The notes under the pieces were generated by a model. That model was not told the origin of the DNA and searched no databases. It saw nothing but the letters and a program-made list of their open reading frames with translations. Both the position numbers and the translations under genes were made by a program. Positions 54,347 through 64,000 of a DNA stretch of 64,000 nucleotides are shown piece by piece. Within the stretch, counting starts at the first letter, position 1, and every line of letters starts with the position of its first letter. This stretch comes from Pelomonas sp. Root1237 (lineage in GTDB: Bacteria; Pseudomonadota; Gammaproteobacteria; Burkholderiales; Burkholderiaceae_C): positions 1-64,000 of the forward strand of contig NZ_LMDK01000019.1 of assembly GCF_001425055.1 (NCBI RefSeq), given 5' to 3'.

Positions 54347-56737
54347 ATGGTGACCCCGCCCCTGCCGCCCGACGAAGACCGCCGCCTCGCCCGCCTGGCG
54401 GCGCTGAGCGTCATGGACACCGAGCCCGAGCCGCTGTTCGACCACCTCACCGCCCTGGCGGCGCAGATCTGCGGCACGCCCGTCGCCCTGCTCGGCCTGT
54501 TGGACGAGCGCCGTCAGTGGTTCAAGGCCGCCGTCGGTTTTGGCCGCAGCGAGACGCCGCGGGCCCAGACCTTCTGTGCCCACACGCTGCTGGCCGATGG
54601 CCTCTTCGAAGTGCGCGATGCCCGGCTGGACGCCCGCTTCGTCGACCACCCCGATGTGCTGGCCCGCCCCGCGCTGCGCTTCTATGCCGGCGTGCCCATT
54701 CGCCTGGACGACGGCAGCCACCCCGGCACCCTGTGTGTCGTCGACTTCCAGCCGCGCGAGCTGACCGAGGCGCAGCGCGAGGCCCTGACCCGCCTGGCCG
54801 ACGCCGCAGCCGAAGCGCTGATGATGCGCGAGCGCGCCTTGCGTGGCGCCGACCTCGAGGCGGCGGAACAGCCCTTCCAGGTGCTGGCCGAGACGGCACC
54901 GCTGGGCATCTTCCGTACCGACGCGGCAGGGGACTTCATCTTCACGAACGCAAACTGGCAGCGCATCTGCGGTCTGCCGGCGCGTGCTGCCCTGGGTGAG
55001 GGCTGGGCAGCCACGCTGACGACCGAGGACAGCACGTCGGTGCTGGCCCACTGGCGGCGCTGCGTTGCCCAGCGTCAGGCATTCGAGATGCGCTACCGGT
55101 TGCGCCGCGGCGGCAACGGCCACGGCGTGCGCCAGGTCTGGACCCGTGCCCGGCCGTTGCTGGCGCCCGATGGCGGGTTGCGCGGCTATGTCGGCATCAC
55201 CGAGGACGTCACCGACCGCATCACCGCCGAACGCGAGCTGCGCGACAGCAAGGCCCTGCTGGACCGCACCGGCCGCGTCGCCGGCATCGGCGGCTGGAGC
55301 CTGGACCTGCAGACCGAGGAGCTGGTCTGGAGCGACCAGACCTGCCGCATCCACGACCTCGAGGCCGGCCACCGGCCAACGCTGCAGGAGGCCATTGGCT
55401 ACTACAAGCCCGAGGCGCGCGCCGCCATCGAGGCGGCCGTGCTGCGCGGCATGCAGCACGGCGAGCCCTGGAGCCTGGAGCTGCCGCTGGTGACGGCCAA
55501 GGGGCGTGAGATCTGGGTGCTGTCCCAGGGGCAGGTCGACTGGCAGGACGGCGTGCCGGTGCGGCTGGTAGGCGCCTTCCAGGACGTCACCGAGCACCAC
55601 CGCGCGGCTGTCGAGCTGGAGCACAACCGCCAGCGCCTGCGCGCGCTGTACGAGTCGACGCCGGCGCTGATGCATTCGGTAGATGCGGCCGGCCGGGTGC
55701 TCAGCGTGTCCGACCGCTGGCTCGAGCGCCTGGGCTACAAGCGCCAGCAGGTCATCGGTCGCGCCATGGACGACTTCATGACACCGGAGTCGTCGCAGCA
55801 GGTGCGCGAGGTCTACCGCCCGGCGATGTGGCGCGACGGCCATGTCGGCGACTGCCCCGTGCAGCTGATCTGCGCCGACGGCCGGCTGCGCGACGTGCTG
55901 GTCTCGGCGGTCGCGGAATACACGGCCGACGGCCGGCCACTGCGTGCCCTCGCCCTGGTGGATGACATCACCGAGGACCTGCAGCGCCGCGCCGAGCTGG
56001 CGCACGAGCAGCGCATGCGCCGCCAGACCGAGCGCCACGTGCAGGAGCTGGACCAACTGCTGCATGAGCGCTCCGAGATGCTGGACGTACTGGCCCACGA
56101 GGTGCGCCAGCCGCTGAACAACGCCAGCGCGGCCCTGCAGGGCGCGGCCGCCAGCCTGGCCGGCCGCGGTGAGCGCCAGGCCCAGGAGAGGCTGAACCGC
56201 GCCCAGGCCGTGCTCGGCCAGGTGCTGGCCGGCGTCGACAACACGCTGGCTGCGGCCAGCCTGCTGGCGGGCGGCGGGCGCATCGCGCGCGAGGACACCG
56301 ACATCGACACGCTGATCGCCGTCACCATTGCCGACCTGCCGCGCGAGCAGCGCGACCGCATCGTCGTGCATCGCCACACGGCCACCCGCACGGCGCTGAT
56401 GGACATGAGCCTGCTGCGCCTGGCCTTGCGCAATCTGCTGTCCAACGCGCTGAAGTACGCGCGCGGCGTCAGCCCCGTGACCCTGCATGTCATCGATTTT
56501 GATGAACCCGCCGTGCTGCAGTTCGAGGTGGCGGACGCCGGCCCCGGCATTCCGCGCGAGCTGCTGCCCCGCCTCTTCACCCGCGGCGCGCGCGGCAGCG
56601 GCGGCACTGAGTCGGCCCACGGCCTGGGCCTGTACATCGTGCGCCGCGTGATGGACATGCATGGCGGCACGGCGGAACTGTTGCGCACCGGCCCATTGGG
56701 GACGGTCATGAGGCTGACGCTGCCCCAGGCCGACTAG
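54347..56737 (+). CDS. GAF/PAS sensor histidine kinase
   Basis: A 796-residue soluble kinase. N-terminal GAF domain (about 15-165), then three PAS domains (about 185-305, 310-425 and 435-555), a coiled coil and a HisKA domain with DVLAHEVRQPLNNAS (phosphohistidine near residue 583), and a HATPase_c domain (NLLSNALKYA, DAGPGIP, GLGLYIVRRV). There is no receiver domain, so it needs a separate response regulator or Hpt partner. The ATG at 54347 is chosen at the beginning of conserved sequence; an in-frame ATG at 54308 is possible and neither has a strong ribosome site. It is the first of a run of kinase genes. Confidence 0.9.
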   Translation: MVTPPLPPDEDRRLARLAALSVMDTEPEPLFDHLTALAAQICGTPVALLGLLDERRQWFKAAVGFGRSETPRAQTFCAHTLLADGLFEVRDARLDARFVDHPDVLARPALRFYAGVPIRLDDGSHPGTLCVVDFQPRELTEAQREALTRLADAAAEALMMRERALRGADLEAAEQPFQVLAETAPLGIFRTDAAGDFIFTNANWQRICGLPARAALGEGWAATLTTEDSTSVLAHWRRCVAQRQAFEMRYRLRRGGNGHGVRQVWTRARPLLAPDGGLRGYVGITEDVTDRITAERELRDSKALLDRTGRVAGIGGWSLDLQTEELVWSDQTCRIHDLEAGHRPTLQEAIGYYKPEARAAIEAAVLRGMQHGEPWSLELPLVTAKGREIWVLSQGQVDWQDGVPVRLVGAFQDVTEHHRAAVELEHNRQRLRALYESTPALMHSVDAAGRVLSVSDRWLERLGYKRQQVIGRAMDDFMTPESSQQVREVYRPAMWRDGHVGDCPVQLICADGRLRDVLVSAVAEYTADGRPLRALALVDDITEDLQRRAELAHEQRMRRQTERHVQELDQLLHERSEMLDVLAHEVRQPLNNASAALQGAAASLAGRGERQAQERLNRAQAVLGQVLAGVDNTLAAASLLAGGGRIAREDTDIDTLIAVTIADLPREQRDRIVVHRHTATRTALMDMSLLRLALRNLLSNALKYARGVSPVTLHVIDFDEPAVLQFEVADAGPGIPRELLPRLFTRGARGSGGTESAHGLGLYIVRRVMDMHGGTAELLRTGPLGTVMRLTLPQAD

Positions 56738-56816
56738 AGCGGACTAGACTCGCGCGGCCCCTCTCCGGAGTGGCAACGCATCCGATCCCCGTGGTGTGAA
56801 CAGGCCCTGTCCCGCG

Positions 56817-59800
56817 ATGCCCTTGCGCCCCGATGTCGCCGTGTTGGAGGATTTGGCCGACCTGGCCTGGTCGGGCCAGCACCAGCGTCTCATCGACGTG
56901 AGCGCGGGCTGGCGCGGCGACGCCCGGGTGCTGGAGCTGCGCGTCGAGAGCTTCATCGCGCTCGGCGCCCTGGCTGCTGCGGCCGATGCCGCCGCGGCCT
57001 TGGCCAAGCTGGCCGAGGGCCGTCCCGCCTGGCGGCTCCGCGCCCGCCTCGCGCTCGGGCTGGTGCAGATGCGCCGCGGTGAACTGCTGGCGGCCATCGC
57101 CACCGCCGAAGCCGCATTGGCCGAGGCCGGCACTGACGCACTCGACCGTGCCTATGCGCTGGCCCTGCTGGCCGAAGCCCAGTGCCGTTGCCAGCTGGAG
57201 CCCGAAGTGGCGCTGGGCCGGGTGCACGAGGCCGCCAAGCTGTTTGCCGCCGCCGGCAAAACTGTGCCCCGGGGCCGCTGCGGTTATATCGAATCCCTGC
57301 TGCTGGGCATGCTGGGTTTCGTTGCCGAGGCGCGCGCGGCGGCCGAGGCCGCGCTGGCGCTGGCGCTGGCCACTGGCGACCTGCTGGGCCAGGGCAATGC
57401 CTACAACGCCCAGACCTTCAACAACCCCGACCTGGCCGACTGCCTGCATCTGTGCAAGCTGGCGCTTGCGGCCTATGCCGCGGCCGGCTATGCCGAGCGC
57501 CAGGGCACGGCCATCCACAACATCGGCAACCATTACGTCACGCTGGGCCTGACGCGCCGCGCGCGCCGCCACTACCTGGCCGCGCTCGCGATCTGGCGCC
57601 GCAGCGGCGCGACGGCGCTGCTGCCCTACACGCTGACGGCGCTGGCCCGGCTGGACCTGGAGGGCGGCGCGCTGGCCGAGGCGCGCGCCTATGCCGGCGA
57701 AGCCGAGTCCCTGAGCCTGGCGCGCCAGAACCCGGGCTTTCGCTCCGAGATCGCGCGCCTGCAAGGTGAGCTGGCGATGGCGGAAGGCGATGCAGCGACT
57801 GCAGCGGTGCAGTTCCGCCTGGCGCTCGACCATTCGCCATCGGCCGCCCAGCGCATGGCCGACCTCGGCCTCATCGCCTGGGCCGAACTGGGCGCCGGCG
57901 ACCTGCAGGCGGCGTTGAATGCCAGCGCCGAGGCCGCCCGCCTGCACTGGGCCCAAGGCCTGGCGCCGCTGGAGAACCTGGACCTGCCAGCCCTGTGGTG
58001 GCGGCGCTGCGAGGCGCTGCGTGCGGCCGGCCGCCGCCGCGAGGCCGGCGTGGCGCTGGCGCGGGCCTATCGCTTCGTCTGCCTGCGCCTGGCCGGCTTG
58101 TCCGACGAGGGCTTGCGGCGCAACTCGCTGAACAAGCGGCCGGTGGCGCGTGCCGTCGTGCAGGCCTGGCTGGCCGACGGCGGCAGGCCGCGTCATCTCA
58201 ATGGCGCCGCGCATCTGGACGAGCGCTTCGCCCGCCAGGTCGACGTCGGCCTGCGCCTGGCCGAGCTGGCCACGGGCACTGAGCTGCATGAGTTCCTGGT
58301 CGACGAATCGGCCGAGATCAGTGGCGCCGAACGCGTGCTGCTGGTGCTGGAGTACGGCGGCAGCCTGCGCCACATCGCCAGCCATCTGATGCCGCAAGGG
58401 GAGGCCGGTGGCGAGGAGGCGCTGCTGACCGCCATCACACCCTGGCTGGATGAAGCGCGCGGCAGCCGCGCGGCGGCCCTGCGCATCGGCCCCGAAGGCG
58501 TGCCGGCCGTGCAACAGCGCTCCTGCCTCATCGCGCCGCTGATCGCCGAGCGCGAGCTGGTCGGCTACCTCTACGCCGACCTGGACGGGGCGTTTGGACG
58601 CTTCCGCGAGGGCGACCGCGATCTGCTCGTCATGCTGGCCGCCCAGGCCGCCGTCGCGCTGGCCAACCTGCGGCTGCGCGAGGGCCTGGAGCAGCGCGTT
58701 GCCGAGCGCACGGCCGAGCTGCTGGCCAGCAAGGCGCAGGTGGAGCGCCGCGTCAACGAGCTGGCGATGCTGAACAACCTGCAGCAGAGCCTGTCGCCGG
58801 AGCTGAGCTTCGAGGCCATCATCCAGCGTGTCGGCGACCGCCTGTGCGAGCTGCTCGAGACCCGGGACATCGGCATCCGCTGGTATGACCCGGCCAGCGG
58901 CCTCAACCACTACCTCTACGAGCTCGAGCACGGCGTGCCCATCCAGCTGCCGCCGGAGCGGCCGGCGCCGGACGGGCCCTTCGAGCAGATGCGCCGCACG
59001 CGCCAGCCGCTGGTCTGCCGCAACGTGGCCGAGATCGCCGCCGCCGGCCTGCTGGCGGTGCCAGGCACCGACCAGGCGCTGTCCTTCGCCAACGTGCCCA
59101 TCATCGGCAACGACCAGGTGCTGGGCGCCATCCTGGTCGAAAGCTATGAACGCGAGAACGCCTTCAGCGAGGCCGACGTGCGCTTCCTCAGCACGGTGGG
59201 AGCCAGCGTCGGCGTGGCGCTGGAGAACGCGCGCCTGTTCGACGAGATCCAGCGCCGCACGCGCGAGAGCGCGGCCCTGGCCGAGGTGGGCCGCGAGATC
59301 TCCTCCACGCTGGACCTGGCCACGGTCATGAACCGCATCGCCGTGCATGCCAAGGAGCTGCTGGACGCCGACAACAGCGCGGTTTTCGTGCCGGAGGAAG
59401 AGGGCGGGGGCGCGGCGCGGCGCTACCGCGCCATCGTCGCCGTCGGCAGATACGAGAGCGAGGTGCGCGACGCCGTCATCACGGCCGGCGAGGGCATCAT
59501 CGGCTCGCTGATCGCCAAGGGCGAGCCCGGCGTCATCAACGCCGCGCGCGACGACCCGCGCGGCGTCCGGATGGAGGGCACCGAAGAGGACCCCGACGAG
59601 CGCATGATGGTGGCGCCGTTGCGCGCCGGCCAGCGCGTGCTGGGCGCCCTGACCGTCTGGCGCCAGGGCGGCCAGCCGTTCCGCGACAGCGAGCTGAGCT
59701 TTCTGGTGGGCCTGAGCCTGGCGGCGTCGGTGGCGATGGAGAACTCGCGCCTGTTCGGAGAAGCCCAGGCCGCCAAGGCCGTGGCCGAGCAGGCCAATGC

Positions 59801-60938
59801 GGCCAAGAGTGCCTTCCTGGCGACGATGAGCCACGAGATCCGCACGCCGATGAATGCCGTCATCGGCATGAGCGGCCTGCTGCTGGACTCCACGCTCGAC
59901 GGCGAGCAGCGCGACCACGCAGCCATCATCCGAGAGGCCGGCGAGGCGCTGCTGACCATCATCAACGACATCCTCGACTTCTCGAAGATCGAGGCGGGCC
60001 GCATGGACATCGAGAGTGCGCCCTTCGTGCTGCGCGATTGCGTGGACGCGGCCGTCGACCTGATCGCGCCGCGCGCCCGCGAGAAGGGCCTGGCGCTGGC
60101 CGTCGACATCGCGCCCACTGTGCCCGCTGGCATCAATGGCGACGTGACCAAACTGCGCCAGATCCTGCTGAACCTGCTGTCCAACGCGGTCAAGTTCACC
60201 GAGGCAGGCAGCATCACCGTCGAAGTGGAGGCCGCTCCGGCCGAAGGCGGCGTGGAGCTGCGCTTCCTTGTGCGCGACACCGGCATCGGCCTGGGCGCTG
60301 AAGCCCTGGCCCGCCTGTTCCAGAGCTTCAGCCAGGCCGATGCGAGCACCTCGCGCAAATACGGCGGCACGGGCCTGGGCCTGGCCATCAGCCGGCGCAT
60401 GGCCGAGCTGATGGGCGGACGCATGTGGGCCGAGAGCGACGGCCCGGGCCGCGGCGCGCGCTTCGGTTTCACGCTGCGCGCCACGGTGGCGGCCGACCTC
60501 GTGCCCAGCCCGCGCCGCCAGCGCGCCCAGCCGGTGGCGACGCAGCACCTCGCCGAGCGCCACCCGCTGCGCATCCTGCTGGCCGAAGACAACGTCGTGA
60601 ACCAGAAGCTGGCGCTGCGCCTGCTGCAGCAGATGGGCTACCGGGCCGACCTGGCGGCCAACGGCGTCGAGGCTCTGGAAGCCCTGCAGCGCCAGACCTA
60701 TGACCTCGTGCTGATGGACGTGCAGATGCCCGAGATGGACGGGCTGGAGGCCAGCGCAGAGATCAACCGGCGCTGGCCCGAGAGCCGGCCACGCATCGTG
60801 GCGATGACCGCCAACGCGATGGCCGGCGACCGCGAGGCCTGCCTCGCCGCGGGCATGGACGACTACGTCACCAAGCCCATTCGGGTCGAAGCCCTGGTCG
60901 ATGCCCTGTCGAAGGCGCCGCAGCGCCAGGACCATTGA
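56817..60938 (+). CDS. Hybrid histidine kinase with TPR-like and GAF sensor domains
   Basis: A 1373-residue hybrid kinase. The first 430 residues are helical repeats resembling TPRs (alternating AxAL and YA-AL helices), a probable protein-protein sensor part. Three GAF domains follow (about 460-630, 660-815 and 830-985). The kinase core has [16 protein letters not shown] (phosphohistidine near 1005), [15 protein letters not shown] and GTGLGLAIS. The C-terminal receiver has [27 protein letters not shown] and [15 protein letters not shown] at 56796 is an alternative start; neither has a clear ribosome site. No membrane segment. Its core is nearly identical to the next kinase. Confidence 0.9.
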   Translation: MPLRPDVAVLEDLADLAWSGQHQRLIDVSAGWRGDARVLELRVESFIALGALAAAADAAAALAKLAEGRPAWRLRARLALGLVQMRRGELLAAIATAEAALAEAGTDALDRAYALALLAEAQCRCQLEPEVALGRVHEAAKLFAAAGKTVPRGRCGYIESLLLGMLGFVAEARAAAEAALALALATGDLLGQGNAYNAQTFNNPDLADCLHLCKLALAAYAAAGYAERQGTAIHNIGNHYVTLGLTRRARRHYLAALAIWRRSGATALLPYTLTALARLDLEGGALAEARAYAGEAESLSLARQNPGFRSEIARLQGELAMAEGDAATAAVQFRLALDHSPSAAQRMADLGLIAWAELGAGDLQAALNASAEAARLHWAQGLAPLENLDLPALWWRRCEALRAAGRRREAGVALARAYRFVCLRLAGLSDEGLRRNSLNKRPVARAVVQAWLADGGRPRHLNGAAHLDERFARQVDVGLRLAELATGTELHEFLVDESAEISGAERVLLVLEYGGSLRHIASHLMPQGEAGGEEALLTAITPWLDEARGSRAAALRIGPEGVPAVQQRSCLIAPLIAERELVGYLYADLDGAFGRFREGDRDLLVMLAAQAAVALANLRLREGLEQRVAERTAELLASKAQVERRVNELAMLNNLQQSLSPELSFEAIIQRVGDRLCELLETRDIGIRWYDPASGLNHYLYELEHGVPIQLPPERPAPDGPFEQMRRTRQPLVCRNVAEIAAAGLLAVPGTDQALSFANVPIIGNDQVLGAILVESYERENAFSEADVRFLSTVGASVGVALENARLFDEIQRRTRESAALAEVGREISSTLDLATVMNRIAVHAKELLDADNSAVFVPEEEGGGAARRYRAIVAVGRYESEVRDAVITAGEGIIGSLIAKGEPGVINAARDDPRGVRMEGTEEDPDERMMVAPLRAGQRVLGALTVWRQGGQPFRDSELSFLVGLSLAASVAMENSRLFGEAQAAKAVAEQANAAKSAFLATMSHEIRTPMNAVIGMSGLLLDSTLDGEQRDHAAIIREAGEALLTIINDILDFSKIEAGRMDIESAPFVLRDCVDAAVDLIAPRAREKGLALAVDIAPTVPAGINGDVTKLRQILLNLLSNAVKFTEAGSITVEVEAAPAEGGVELRFLVRDTGIGLGAEALARLFQSFSQADASTSRKYGGTGLGLAISRRMAELMGGRMWAESDGPGRGARFGFTLRATVAADLVPSPRRQRAQPVATQHLAERHPLRILLAEDNVVNQKLALRLLQQMGYRADLAANGVEALEALQRQTYDLVLMDVQMPEMDGLEASAEINRRWPESRPRIVAMTANAMAGDREACLAAGMDDYVTKPIRVEALVDALSKAPQRQDH

Positions 60939-61135
60939 TATGAAAGTCAGCCCCTCGCCCGGTCTTGCGCCGCTGGACGCGGGCCAGCCCAGTCGGTTCC
61001 CCGGGGGGACGGCGATGCTTGCCGGATCGACCGGCAAGCACATCGCCCACCGGGCCGGCTTGGGGCGGCCCGGCGCTCGGCCCGCATGCTCTTTCATGCA
61101 TCGCGAGTGCCGCGAATGCGGAATGGATAGCTGAC

Positions 61136-63784
<2,649 letters not shown>

Positions 63785-63851
63785 TGCGGTGCCCGGTCCG
63801 GGTGCAGTTGAAGGTGCACGGCTGCATGGATGGGGCGCAAAGGAGGGGGTC

Positions 63852-64000
63852 ATGGCGGTGATCGACGACGACGTGTTCGCGGCACTGGTGGACAGCGCCG
63901 GGGCCGACTTCATGCCCGAGCTGATCGACTCCTTCCTGGAGGACGTGCCGCAAGGCCTGGCGGCGATGCGGTCGGCCATCACTGCCGGCGACGCGGTGGC
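63852..64000 (+). CDS. Hpt phosphotransfer protein, 5' part
   Basis: A 49-residue fragment running off the window edge. The ATG at 63852 follows AGGAGGGGG, an excellent ribosome site. The first residues (VFAALVDSAGADFMPELIDSFLEDVPQGLAAMRSAITAGDAV) match the first helices of Hpt domains; the phosphorylated histidine would lie just outside the window. The position directly after a hybrid kinase suggests that it carries phosphate from the receivers of the preceding kinases to a response regulator. Confidence 0.8.
   Translation, partial: MAVIDDDVFAALVDSAGADFMPELIDSFLEDVPQGLAAMRSAITAGDAV

Overview
The window is a 64 kb piece of a high-GC bacterial chromosome. Gene content points to the betaproteobacterial order Burkholderiales, perhaps near Roseateles, Mitsuaria or Rubrivivax: a Bug/TctC-type binding protein beside a malonyl-CoA synthetase, a double-length UvrA, many PAS/GAF/GGDEF signalling proteins, and GC-rich hairpin repeats of a kind common between Burkholderiales genes. 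The order is inferred from gene types; the genus is a guess. No rRNA, tRNA, CRISPR array or prophage was seen.

Layout. 0-4 kb: an operon of a LytS-type kinase, a degenerate kinase-like protein and a LytTR response regulator, then an unknown gene and a PilZ gene with no ordinary start codon. 4.1-8.8 kb: an EipA/DUF1134 protein and a B12-dependent ribonucleotide reductase (nrdJ) that carries a LAGLIDADG intein directly before its catalytic cysteine and a perfect LexA box 17 bp before its start. 9-17.8 kb: small envelope and stress-type genes (lipoprotein, DUF3309, BON, DUF6544-like, crystallin/glycine-zipper, fasciclin, DUF1003) around two paralogous Crp/Fnr-type regulators. This block contains a repeated dyad, TGTGCG-N4-CGCACA, in front of most of the genes and looks like an undescribed local regulon. 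17.8-26.4 kb: cyanophycinase, a POT-type transporter, SnoaL-like, RHH, DUF1275, spermidine-synthase-like and cyclopropane-fatty-acid synthase genes, then two hydroxyproline catabolism genes. 26.4-43.9 kb: two chemoreceptors, an EcsC-like protein, an exonuclease, two diguanylate cyclases, malonyl-CoA synthetase plus its binding protein, a hybrid kinase, a globin and two response regulators. 44.1-54.3 kb: uvrA (four ABC modules), a membrane protein, an S9 peptidase carrying an in-frame repeat insertion, and a haloperoxidase-like protein. 54.3-64 kb: a run of a PAS kinase, two hybrid kinases with nearly identical cores, and the start of an Hpt protein, which together could form a phosphorelay.

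The most interesting points are the operator family at 10-16 kb, the SOS-box plus intein arrangement on nrdJ, the pseudokinase inside the LytS/LytTR operon, the TAG-separated PilZ gene, and the repeat insertion inside the S9 peptidase. All reading was by eye; similarity searches and folding were not run. Many long open frames antisense to real genes exist because of the high GC content and were left out.
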